In this document: one piece after another, positions 11,886 to 23,400 of the stretch
Position numbering within the stretch: position 1 is the stretch's first letter
Layout: each line of letters starts with the position of its first letter
Assembly (NCBI GenBank): GCA_021029095.1
Contig: JAJOHG010000002.1
Coordinates: forward strand, 1,426,001 to 1,490,000
DNA length: 64,000 nucleotides
Reading direction: 5' to 3'
From: Phellopilus nigrolimitatus
Lineage: Eukaryota; Basidiomycota; Agaricomycetes; Hymenochaetales; Hymenochaetaceae
The notes under the pieces: generated by a model
Told to the model about the DNA's origin: nothing
Seen by the model: only the letters and a program-made list of their open reading frames with translations
The model's database searches: none
Program-made: the position numbers and the translations under genes

Positions 11886-14800
11886 CAGGCATGACGCGCA
11901 CCGCGCAAAGGGCGTTTGGCGCGTGGCCGTCAACGCGACCAAGGGCCTCTTCACCCAGACCGCCCGAGCTGCCCCTGAAGACCCCGCTCCGTACGCTCCC
12001 ACCCATTATACCTCACTAAATACTCATGTATACCTTGCTTGTTCAGCATGCCACCCGCAGAGCTGCGCCGCAAGCGCGTCCGGCGCTCCCTCTCCAGCCC
12101 GTCCCTTCGCAAGATCGCGAGCGAGTCGCGCCTCAACTTGAGCGCCGACTTCGCGCCCGCGCCCCTCCCGTTCCTTAATGCCCCGAGCTCGTCCCTCCCG
12201 AGCGCACGCAAGGCCAAGCCTGCGCCGCTAGTCGGCCGTCCCATCATTTCGTCCCCCTCGCTCCCCCAGCACTTGGACAATTTTGATTTCCCACACCCTA
12301 AGCTCTCATACCCCCTATCTCCTATGCCCTCCCCCGTCGACTCCACGTTCGGCGCTAAGACGCCGCTTCTGCAGTCGTCGTCGAAGCTGTATGTTGTTTA
12401 TGCGCCTTTTGGTTCCGCGCGAGTGCTTCTTTTCAGACTGACTTTTTTTTTTTTTCTCTTTATCGGTAGACCTACTACTCGGTCGGTTTCTGACGATGAC
12501 AAAGTCGATTCTTTCAAGGATCTGCAACCAGTAAGAAGGTGCGCTTCGCTCGTGCCTTGTTGCATTTAATGCATACATGCTTATACGGACATACAGGAGA
12601 ACCAAGAGCGCCCCTGGTGTCAAACTTGGCAAACGCACGCCTTTCTCCCCCGGTCTTTCGACAGCACCAGAGGATGATAGTAGCCCGCCTCCCTCTCCTA
12701 TGATGGTCATCGAGTAAGCTTTTTGTTTTTTGAAATTCGTACCTCCTTTGTTGACGAAGCTATCGCCGCAGTATCGCCTCTCCCAGTACTGAAGGCTCGC
12801 TCCCTTCTCCTTCTCTGGAGACTCCCAAGCTACCCTCCGACTATTTCACAAATATCACAAGCCCTGTCGTCCACGCTGCCTCTCCTCGCAGCTTCACTTC
12901 TGTCAAACGCAAGCCAGTCCCGCGTTATCTTTATACCGACCCTCCAGACCACGAGCCCTCGGCGCCTTGCACTCCTTTTCTTACTCCTGTCCCAGGAAGT
13001 CCTCCTAGTTCTGGTTCTGCGTCTGGCGCTGTACGAAACGCCGATGCGAACCCTATGCATACGCCGCTCCTGTCTTCTTCTGAATTGATCTTGAAATCTT
13101 GCGACCCCTCTCGAGTGACCAAGCGAGGCCTAGCTCTGCTCCCTATCGGTCAACAGAGGCTCTGCGGCTCTGCGCGCGGGCAGCATAGGCGAAGTGTCAG
13201 CGAGAATGTTCGCGGATACACTCCCGTCACTCCGCTGGACGGGCTTGGTATCCCCAGCCCTTGGTTTACTACCAATGATAACGGTGCCATCACGCCGCTT
13301 TTGACACCCGCAGAAGAGTATGCACCCTTCTCCCTTGCAGCGGAAGGCCTGTGAGTGCTTGCATTTGTTTTTAGATGATGAATTTCGGTTTTTGACTAAT
13401 CTTTATTTCTCGAAAAAAGAAATCCTCCCCCTCCGCGGACTCTCCCGCAATCTCCTCCGCGGACTCCACTTCCTAGGGCTTTTGACGAGCACGAGCACTC
13501 CTCGGTTTCCGATAATACGTTTCCTCGCTCGCTGTCTTCTCGGAGCGGCGCACTTTCGCCATTAACTGACGAAGAGATTGAACATCTCCGGAGTTTCCTC
13601 CGTCAGCACCCTACGGGAATCCGCGAGCGTCAACGCCGCAAGCGAAATGGGATTCAAGGCCAGGTTATGCCAGGCAGAAGATCGTCGATTTGCTCTGGCT
13701 CGTACGAGATGCACGCGCAGATCTTCGAGGCATATGCATATCTCGACAATAATGCCGACATCTCTTCCCTCGACGGCTCCGAGGACGACGAAGACGTAGA
13801 GAGCTACGCCCCCTTGTCGACTCTGGCTTCTAGATCTGTGTCGTCATTGCTTGAAATGCAAAAGCTTGAGCGGGACAATGATGCTGACGGGGACGCGAAT
13901 ACGCTTGCGAGTCAAGAGGACGTGATCGAAACGCCTGTTAATCATGTCAATCGCGGAACATTTGGCTATTACGACCTGCCCATGGTGCAGAGCCCTCGGT
14001 CGCATCAAGGATCTAATGGAATATACGCGTATGATTATATCCCTAGCGATGGCGAGACCGATGCGCAGTCGCGCGAATGGAGGAATATCTCTGCAGACTA
14101 CGGAGACGTGACGCAGGACATGACGCCATTGCGCGAGGAGGAAGATGCACTTGAGGACCAAGATTCGGACTGCGACTGCCCCGGCGACGTCTCCATTGTT
14201 ACGGGACCCCCGCGCTCCTCTTCGCTGTACTACCGAGCTTCTTCGCCCGACACGCCCTGCGATGAGAGCGATGGCTGTGCCGGTCTACGAGCCAGTCGCC
14301 AGCCTTTGGTTCCGAGGACGCTTAACTCGGACTCGGAGAGTGATTGTGCTCATTCGTCTTCATCAGCATCTCTTACAGCTTCTATGTCTACTGCCGGCTC
14401 CGCATCGACGTGCGGCATCGGACTGGCGATTCTTTCTCCCGAGCAATTTGCGCACTTCAATGCATGTGATTTCATCCCGGCTTGCTCTTCGCCTGAGTGC
14501 GAAGAGGACGACGATTTGGAGGGCTCGCCGACTACGTTGGCCTGCACGTCGTCTCCTCCGCAGAGTCAGCGCCACTTCGACGATATCGAATGCGGGATTG
14601 ACGGCCTCTCTACCTCCTCCGACCGCCTCCAGACGAGCCTCGCCAAGCTTCAGACGCAGCACCCGTACGCCGAGGGCCGTGCGCCGCAGTACACCGCGCG
14701 CTTCGCGTTCCCGGCCCTGAAGCCCGCTCTGCACATCAAGTCCAACAGCAACGCGACGTCGGCCATGGCCGAACAGCCCTCGCCGACGGACACCGTCGCG

Positions 14801-15019
14801 ACGTACCCGCCGCACGCGTACGCGCTGCCAAAGGGCACTCCGGGGCGGAGAGCGGACCCCTTCGCGGACGAGGCGGAGCAGCCCCGCTCGTTCATGCACC
14901 TCTCCCCGGAGGACTCGCCGCCAAGGCTGCGCTCGCTCGTTCGGCTGCCGCGGCTCTTCTCCCGGGCGAACTTGAAGGCCACGTCGGGGCGGAAATCCGA
15001 GGCAGCCTCGAAGTTTTAG
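11788..15019 (+). CDS. large Ser/Pro-rich protein of unknown function
   Basis: I do not recognise this protein. A consistent model starts at 11788 (MPRLTEQQSTPDALPRASAS) and joins exons through introns near 11993-12047, 12391-12470, 12541-12597, 12715-12771 and 13315-13423 into one frame ending at 15019. Splice junctions preserve frame at each step. Visible are a six-residue-level SA repeat coded by (CTCTGC)n, a basic stretch RRKRVRRSLSSPSLRKIAS, SP-rich phosphosite-like segments, TPLLTPAEE, and a likely helical segment EEIEHLRSFLRQHPTGIRER followed by MHAQIFEAYAYLDNNADISS. A long acidic Ser-rich region follows. It looks like a disordered regulatory or scaffold protein conserved in mushrooms, but that is inference. 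There are no signal peptide or membrane segments. Confidence 0.7.
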
Positions 15020-15941
15020 TTCTTCGGGCTTTAAAGGACTACTTTTCCTCCTCGCACACACTCTTTCTTTCGTTTTTCTCTTCCGCCCTTTTGGGCACCT
15101 CCATCCTTTTTTTTCTTTTTTTCTTTTTTTTTTTTGAAATTTCACTCTTTTACCGTCTCCTTTCGCCGTTCGCTCAGCATGTTGATACACCTCGCATTTC
15201 TCGCATTTTCGCATTCTTTACTTGCATTTTCCACATCTTACACCCCGCATCTGTCATTCTACGCACGCCCGCTCTTTTATCCGGCCCGCCTTTTTTGGAT
15301 TTTTTCAAGCTCCCTGAAGTTCTTCGCGGTATAATATGATAAACTTATTTTTTTTTATTCCACTCCCCGGGAATTGTGTTGTAGAACCCCTTCCATTAAT
15401 GCGGCCTCGCGCTTTGAATATCCGTACTTCCCCTTCCCCTTCCCCCCTTCGCTTTATCGAAAATGTGTAGAACCCTTTCTGTCACCACCACCTCTGTCTG
15501 TACCCTGTCCGATTACACAGCATAGCATGTATAGCGTAACCTTAAGCCTCTAATTTAATTCGACCTGCAAGGTTTTGTCCAGACCCGCCGATTTGTTTCA
15601 TCGAGTTCGCATGTGAGGCACGAACCGACAAGCGAGAGCACCCCTTTCAGTCTTTTATTTTGTTTTATGCTAAGAAAACGTCCATTCCATTCACGAAACC
15701 GAAACATTGAAACATTAGATGGTATTGCCCCCTTTGCGACAACGGGTACGCTAAGTAACTTTAACTCGACTGCGCCTCTGGCAGGCGAAACCGGCGAAAC
15801 GAAACACAGGAACGCGAACGCGAACAGGAACGCGCGGCGCGCGGCGCGCGGCTCGCTGGTCCTGGTCCTCTACAGAACAGGCCTGCAAACAGGCTTTCAG
15901 CACCTGCGGATTAGGAAACGGACAGACAGACGCGCGCAGAC
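15020..15941. other. intergenic region between convergent genes
   Basis: These 0.9 kb lie between two gene ends and presumably carry both 3' untranslated regions. T-rich runs occur around 15105-15135 and 15343-15358. No gene is supported. Confidence 0.6.
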
Positions 15942-17841
15942 TCACTCGATGTCGGTCTTGCGGCAGCCGTGCAAAGAGGTGTGGCTCGCGACGCCCTCGA
16001 TGCGGTGCACCGCGTTGAGGTTCTTCCGGAGCGTGAGCTGGAAGACGGAGAAGGAGCCTTGGCTGCGTTGGGAAAACGTTTTGTGTTGTCAGCTTGGATG
16101 GACGGATTCACACGGGGCGGAGGGGGGCGGCGGCGTACCGGGAGATGATGGTCGAGTACGCGAGGAAGAAGACCCAGATTTTGTACCAGCTGTACATGTC
16201 GCAGTAAAAGGTTGAGCGTGTGATGTGAAAGGGACAGAAAGAGGGGCCCGGCTTACCGCTCGCCGTACGCGGCGACGACCTTGTCCTTGTTGGACACCCA
16301 GTTCTTGTACCACCTGTAGATCGTCGCGGAGTAGTGCACGCCGAGCACGTCGACGCACTTGACCTCGAAGCCCGCGTTCTCGCACTGGTTGACGACCCAG
16401 CTGAGCGAGCACGACGCGTCCGCGCCGGGGAAGATGTACTTGTTCATGAAGAGGCCCCTTTGGAACGGAAGGGGAAAAAAAAAAGTCAGCCTCAGCGGGG
16501 ACGGAACAGCGGAGCGTGCACCCCCGGGACTGACCAGACGAGGTCCTCGTATTGCCAGACCTGGCGGATGCCGGCGACCTGGAGGAGGAAGATGCCGTCG
16601 TCGTCGAGGAGGTTGTAGATCTGGTTCAGGAACGAGCCGTAGCGGCGGATACCAACGTGCTAAAAAAACCAAGAGCAGTTAAGCCGTTTGTCCTGCAGCC
16701 GAGCGGCCCCCCGCGCTCACCTCGGCCATCTCGAGCGCGACGATCTTCGTGTACTGGCCCGGCCCGCCCGGCATGTCGCGGTAGTCCAGGCACAGGACGC
16801 GCGCCTGCTCGGCGGCGACGCCGTTGTCCTTGATGCGCTGGTTCCCGAAGGCGGTCTGGTGCTTGCTGAGCGTGATGCCGGTCGCGTCGCAGCCGAAGTT
16901 CTTCGCCGCGAAGGTGGTGAGCGTGCCCCAGCCGCAGCCGATGTCGAGCAGGCGGTCCTCCGGCTTGAGGTCGAGCTTGTTGCAGACGAGCGTGAGCTTG
17001 TTGTCCTGGAGCTCCTCGAGGGACTCCTCCTTTTCGATGTCCATGACGACGCCGGAAGTGTAGACCATTCTCGGGCCCAAGAACCTGATGAAATTATTGG
17101 TGACTAATTCTTTGTTGTCATTCACTTGACGTACCAGCTGTAGAAATCGTCTCCTCCTGGAGGAGAGTACGTTAATTAGCTTACGTTTAATTAGATCTGA
17201 ACTTTAATAAAAAGTCGTACGGTCGTAATGCTCGCGGACTTGCTCCTCGTCTTGGTTTTGGGTGTGGAAGATAACGTCGGGAATAAGGCGCGTGAATACA
17301 TATTTGAAGAGCTCCGGAGTGAGGTTGAAGGTAGCCCAGTCGTGACGTTGTTCCATAATGTCCAGCACATCGCCTATAATACAAAACACACGCCACGTCA
17401 GAATAGTTGGAGAAAAGCAGAAACATGTGGAAAGTGCAGACCTTTGAAGTCGACCTTGCCGTCAAAGTATGCGTCGTGGAAGACCTGCATGGGGATCTTC
17501 TCCTTTCCGCCGTAGTGAATTTTCAGGCCCATGTCCTTGAGCTGAATATACTCTTCAATGTCCTTGTTGGGGAGCGCAACCTTCTCGTTCTTGCGCTTGC
17601 CATAGGTGCTCATGGCCGTCCAGTAGCCGACAGTGACGGGGATTCCTAGAAGGAGGACGAGAATCCAGTAGGTGGTCGACCCACCGTACCGGACGAATGG
17701 GATCCATTTTTTGAGGAAGTAGGGCACGCCGAGGACGAGCGCGGCGAGCGTGATGTTGCTGAAGGAGCCGTTGCCTTCCGCAAGCCCGACGAGCGGGGCG
17801 TTCTTGATGGCAGGGACGTTCGTGACTCGGACGGACGACAT
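15942..17841 (-). CDS. sphingolipid C9-methyltransferase
   Basis: This S-adenosylmethionine-dependent enzyme of the cyclopropane-fatty-acid-synthase fold methylates C9 of the sphingoid base in fungal glucosylceramides. The N-terminus (MSSVRVTNVPAIKNAPLVGL) is followed by two hydrophobic segments, around NITLAALVLGVPYFLKKW and YWILVLLLGIPVTVGYWTAM, which anchor it to the ER. Next come KIHYGGKEKIPMQVFHDAYF, DVLDIMEQRHDWATFNLTPE and PDVIFHTQNQDEEQVREHYD. The SAM-binding motif is RLLDIGCGWGTLTTFAAKNF, and the catalytic region continues with GITLSKHQTAFGNQRIK. C-terminal exons give KYIFPGADASCSLSWVVNQC and VHRIEGVASHTSLHGCRKTD. The start at 17841 and stop at 15942-15944 are both clear. Full-length for the family, with at least seven short introns. 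Confidence 0.9.
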
Positions 17842-18036
17842 GGTGCAGTGTCGTGGCCGTATGAGAGGAAAAATCGAAGTCGTTATGCGAAGAACTTTAG
17901 TACTAACGCGACGCGCTGTTTGGTCCGTGTTTATGACACGTATGTATCCCGTTTCAAATCCTAATTCCACGCCGCTCAGCTTCGCAGTAACTTATACGTA
18001 GTTGCAACAAGCCACTATTCTAGTTTGATCTCAACC

Positions 18037-19345
18037 ATGTCTGGACCGTTCTCTTCCTCGTCGCGCTCGCCGCCGCCTCTCCAGCATCCGGTCCCGACGC
18101 ACCCGGCTTTCATCCCCGAGCCGCCCTCCACGCCCAACTCACCTCAGGGCTACATGCGTTTCACCAGCTCCCCGTCTAACCAACCGGTACCACCAGCAAA
18201 CTACTTTTCGACGGCGCAGCCGGGCCACCAGCCAGCGCACGGTTCCGCCTATGCTCCGTCCCAGTTTCAGTCGTTCCAGCAACCCGGCCAGGCACCACAT
18301 CAGCAGCACCAGCCTTTGCCGGAAGAGATCGACTTCGGACAATGGGGCGTCAATCCCGTCACGGCGCAGCTCGGGATGCAGCTCGGCCAGAGCGCGGTTG
18401 CGGCTGGCCAGGAGTACATGTCTAAGAACGTGTGTTGTCGTGCTTGAATTTTCTTTTTCTCGGAAACAAAATCTTACTGTATTGTTGCGCATCAGTTCGG
18501 GACGCATATTCCTGTTCCACTCTTAAAGCATCATTTCAACGTTTCCAACTCCTACGTTATGCACAAGCTGCGGCTGATACTCTTCCCTTGGCGCCATAAG
18601 CGGTGGACGAGGGCCAACATACCGAGTGAACAAGGACAAGCTCAATGGTTGCCGCCCAGGGATGACTTGAACAGCCCGGATTTGTATATCCCTGGTATGT
18701 ATAGAACACCATTTCTATGGCATGCCCTTTGATTGAGTATGCCCCATGTAGTGATGGCACTTGTGACTTATATCCTCCTTGCGGCACTTCAAAACGGGTT
18801 GCAGGAGAGGTTCCATCCTGAAGTTCTTGGTCGATATGCTACACGAGCACTTTTTGTTGTTCTTTTCGAATTCGGCTTCATCAAACTAGGCTGCTACCTA
18901 TTAAATATCTCAGGCTCGAGTCAGGTTACCGATCTTGTCGCGTACGGCGGGTATAAATTCGTTGGGTGAGAACCGATGGTCGCCGAAATAAGTTCATGGT
19001 GAATGGGCGACTAACATTTATTGCAGCGTAACGGCAACTGTCCTTATTGGAGTAATGAAGGCTAGTAGGACGATTTATTTGGTTGCGTTTATATACTCCT
19101 TCTGTGCAAACGGCTTTTTTCTGGTGCGTTTATGGAGCTGCCACTTACGATTGTATACAGTCCTCTGACGTTGGTATTTGGGATGACAGCTCCGTGCATT
19201 GAAATATGTGGTCTTACCCGATCCTCGAGACACTTCACAGCACGTTGGAACGCTCTCTCCTGCTCAGCGAAGTAGGCGCATATGGTTCTTGTTCGCTGTT
19301 GCGTTATCGCAGTTTTTGTACATGGGTATTCTTGTACGTATCTAG
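18037..19345 (+). CDS. YIF1: YIF1-family ER/Golgi membrane protein
   Basis: YIF1 partners YIP1 and Rab GTPases in ER-to-Golgi vesicle transport. The N-terminus is long, soluble, and rich in Pro and Gln (MSGPFSSSSRSPPPLQHPVP). The conserved YIF1 entry is GQWGVNPVTAQLGMQLGQSA, then FGTHIPVPLLKHHFNVSNSY, VMHKLRLILFPWRHKRWTR and DDLNSPDLYIP. Several membrane segments follow: VMALVTYILLAALQNG, ALFVVLFEFGFIKLGCYLL, KFVGVTATVLIGV, TIYLVAFIYSFCANGFFLL and LFAVALSQFLYMGILVRI. The stop at 19343-19345 follows a sequence (gtacgt) that also resembles a splice donor, so a slightly different C-terminus cannot be excluded. It is transcribed divergently from the methyltransferase across a 195-bp promoter. Confidence 0.87.
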
Positions 19346-19499
19346 AGGTACCGAGAGGCCTATGTCATGCGATAGTGAAGGCTTTCGAATGTCACCAGCA
19401 GCAATTATTTCATGGAAACTTCTAATGTTACATCGTAATTGTGAAACGCATACTACCATAGGGGGAAATCGAGGTTTACGAGTAGTCAGCCAGATCCAT

Positions 19500-20213
19500 C
19501 TACAGTTTCTTGATGAGATCGTCAATGGTTGCAGCGTTGCTCTTCAGTACTTCCCACTATTATGGTTCGTCGTTAAGAAGACGTGTCTCAGACGGTATTT
19601 GAATCGCACCTGTTCCGGAGACAGCGAAATGCCTTTCTTCCCTGGCTTCAGATCATCCTCATCTCCATAGAATTCACGTATGTCTATCAAAAGTTGTCCT
19701 ACAGAGGCAGAGTCAAGTCGTAGGCCTGCGTTACTAAAGGCCATATTCACGTACCCTTGAAGCTGCGAATAGTAGCGCGGCGCTTCTTTCCCAAGTCGAT
19801 GAATTTCTCACCCTCCGCATTTGAAAGCACTTAAAAATGAGGTCATTTAGCAGTTCTTTACGTGCGAAATGAGGGCGCGGTACCATTCTGCGGTGAGGAC
19901 AGAAAGGTCAGTTGATTTCGAACGAGTAATGAGCTGTATGAAAGACAGACTTTGCTAGCATTGCCCTTCTTGCCCTTCTTGCCCTCGGTCGTTGAAGGCG
20001 AGGATTCATCTGAGCCAGGTGTTTTTGCCTTCTCAGTCTTCTTTACGCCTTTCTTCTGCTTCAGAATGCAGCATGAGCAAGTTGTACTGAGCACACGCGA
20101 CGCGTTTCACTCGCCTGCGCAGTCGTCTTGGCCTTCTTAGGAGGCGGAGAGACTTCTCCACCACTCTCATTTCTGGACGCGTCGTCTTCGTCAGTTATCG
20201 CGCGCTTGACCAT
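19500..20213 (-). CDS. SUB1: PC4/SUB1 transcriptional coactivator
   Basis: This is a single-stranded-DNA-binding coactivator of RNA polymerase II. The N-terminus is a charged, phosphorylation-prone tail: [31 protein letters not shown] and a Lys/Ser-rich stretch with [11 protein letters not shown]. The PC4 fold begins [20 protein letters not shown]. After an intron it continues [20 protein letters not shown] and GISLSPEQ, and ends [18 protein letters not shown] before the stop at 19500-19502. All exons are short. The gene is convergent with YIF1 (154 bp between stops) and divergent from the HECT ligase. Confidence 0.9.
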
Positions 20214-20440
20214 GGTTGTTTACAAAGAGTCCACTGGTGAGCCGCAAGTTGGTATCTAGACGCGCCGAGGCACATGACGCGCTTGTGGCGAGAGAAATCA
20301 AGTCGTGGGAATATATGTTTATGTCATTGGATCCGGAGATGACGAGTCCCTCCGCTGCTGAAGCCTTCAAAGCTGCTTGACTTTGAGACTTCACTGCCTA
20401 AGCTTGCAACTTGCACGCTCGCGCGTCGACTGCCGGGAAG
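20214..20440. promoter_or_regulatory. shared divergent promoter region
   Basis: These 227 bp separate the start codons of the PC4 gene (minus) and the HECT ligase gene (plus), so both promoters must lie here or overlap the other gene's 5' end. No defined element was recognised. Confidence 0.5.
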
Positions 20441-23400
20441 ATGAAGATCTCCCACAAGTCGAAGAGGTTTATTGCTCCAGTACGTTTACTACCGGTATTT
20501 TCAACTCGATACTGAGAGTCGCTCGCAGCATCCACAAGTAGCTGCTCTTATAGCAGACATACTCGCGACTTCTACCGACGACCTCGCGAGAGTTTTGGCG
20601 CCCATCGACTATTGGAAATGGCCCCGCTCGGACCTCAATGCATGGATCAAGGTCCTTAACAAATTTGACGCGGTTTTGGAAGACGTTATCCGCGAATACG
20701 ATGTGGATGGCTTGCAAGTGAACAACTTCAGCCCGCAAAAGAAAGAGGCCATATGCGAAATCCTCAAATTCGAGCGCCTCCTTTTGGAGAACTCGACAAA
20801 TAGGAAGATGTTCAACTCTTACGACGTGGGCAACCGTATTCTCCAATTTGCTCGCGCATATTGTCTCTAACGCGTTTCTGAACAGCGTCTTAACAGCTTA
20901 CTGTTCACTTCCAATCTCGACGTTTTGGTGGCGTCGCTATTGCTCCTTCTGCGCCCTTCTCAGCAGTATTCGTCGCAACCTGCACTATCGCATTCACTGC
21001 ACATTTCGACATCTCGACTTGAGTCTCTTGCTAAAGCTGCGCCATCTCTTCGGGAGCATGGAATAGAGATGCTCGATCTTGTCAGTAGCAAGGGTGATAA
21101 GCGAGTGGAGAGCCTTCCACAAGAAGCGAGCGAGGTCAATTTTACCTTCTACAGGAAAGGCGACGAGCAAACCGAAAAAGACAAGGTAGGGCAGGCAAGC
21201 GGCATATCCGAGTCCTCATCACGTCCCCAGCAATCGACTCCATCATCGGCGCCACAAAACGTACATCTTGGCCCGCTTGCACAATCCTCGCGGTCCGCAA
21301 TCGACATTTTTGCCGACGCCGTCAAATCACATCAAGTGCCTGACAACGAGAAGTACGAGCTGCTGTGTCGCGTTCGTATCTCACGAGCTTTGGGTGCGGG
21401 ACGCCAGGAAGAGAGACAGAAGCTCGTGATTGCGCGTCTTCTGGCTATCGCAGTATATGCGCATACACATTCGGAAGCTCAGGCCCAGTCATCACTTTTC
21501 CTGTTCGATCCGGATCTAGTAAATCGCATTGCTGAGCTTCTGCAACAAGATCGCGACGTTCCTGTCGCTGTGCAAGCGGCAGGCCCTCGCTGCTCTTGAT
21601 GCTCTTGCTAGATACCGTGGCAAGATCACGGAAGTCTTAGGCGCCGTCAACGCCGGGGTCAACCACGGAATTTTGATGTCCTTGTTCCGCAAGACCGTCT
21701 CGGATATTTCTCATTCGGAGTCGACATTACCGAACCTTTTCGTCGACGCCTTGGTGTCGTTCATAACCTTCATCGCATCGCATGCAAGTGGAGGGAAACA
21801 TGGTAGTTGGCGCTGGATTAGTGCCTCTCCTCATTCAGATAATCGGGATCACGCATCCTCAGCGTCTGCCAGTTGTCTCTAGGACCATGCAGCTCGTTGA
21901 TAATGTGCTGTATGGTTTCATGAATGCGTTTACGATGTTCTGCAATGGTCGAGGGGTCGAGACCCTTACCGACCGCATTCGAGTAAGTTTGCTACCCAAT
22001 TGTTCCCTAGGATCTGACTAACGTCCTATTTTCCAAAGCACGAGGTCGACTTGGCTATCGAGACTCATGGATCTGACGAAGCCGCGCACAGTGCATCTAG
22101 CTCTTATGGTTCGTTGTCTGCGTGCTAATGAGGGTGCTTTGACTTACAAGCGCTAATTATATAACAAATATTAAATTATGTTTATCAGGTTTACTTCAAT
22201 TTACTAGAGCAGGTGTCCTCAAACACCTACTCAGGTCGATGCATCGCATGATGCAATCTTCGGGAACGACAGAGGGCATGCGCGGCTTGATCGATTCTTC
22301 CTTACTAAAATCTGTAGACAAGATCATTGAATACCGAGGAGTATTTGGTCCGACCGTGTTACCAATCGGTATGCTCCCTGTACGACGAGCTTAACTTATT
22401 TCGACTTTCTGATCTTATTTTCTATAGCAATCAACATCGTTGCGACATTCGTTCACAACGAGCCGACATCCCTCACAGCAATTCAAGAAGCAAAGCTCCC
22501 TGAGACTATCTATAAAGCTCTTGAGGCTGGTATAGAGCCTTCATTCGAGGTTTGTGTTCCTTTTTCTTGCTTCCTGTTCTTAACTTGACTGTTACTTGCA
22601 GGTCATTCAATCCATTCCCAATGCTCTTGGTGCCTTGTGCCTGAATCAAACAGGTCAAGAGCAACTGGCAACACACCCGTCAATAATCCCTGCATTGTTC
22701 TCAATCTTCACCTCGGAAAAGCACCTCAAAGTGCTCCTCGACAAGGAGAATTCGGCGTCCATTGGGAGCTCCATCGATGAGCTCGTCCGTCACCATCCGT
22801 CGTTGAGGGCCAACGTCTTCAACTCTTGATCTCGACCTTACGCAAGATCGAAGAACTTGGGAATGCCTATGTGCCACCGGGCGATATCCAGCAGTATTAC
22901 TCGCTAAATATATCAGTAACACCGGCACCAAGTGAAGACGTCGCAATGGAGGACGTCCAGCCAACTCCATCATCTCCTGAACCTTCTCCCACGAATATCG
23001 TCTCGGCACCAGTCGAGGATTCGGGGAGTACAGTAGAAGAGCCTCAAGCGAAAACGCACGATAATATTGTCATCAATTATATCGACGTCATCGGCAGGGT
23101 AAGTGACTTATCTTATTACCTTTACTGTTAGTTTAATATAGTCTTATTCAGTTTCTGGAAGGACTATTCCAACACCCATCTCATTGCAAAGATTTTATCA
23201 CCACAACTGACTGGCCTCAAATGCATTGCGCGTTTGTTGGCACTACCATGCTTACCCTACGATTATGCAAATGCAGTACACTCCGACTCCCTTGTGCAAG
23301 TCATTCGCACTATGGTGGAAGTAGCACCCGCTGAGACCCTCGGCGATTTGGCAAAGCAAGTCAAGGATTCACTTGACGAGACGGCTGAGCTCTGGCAGCC

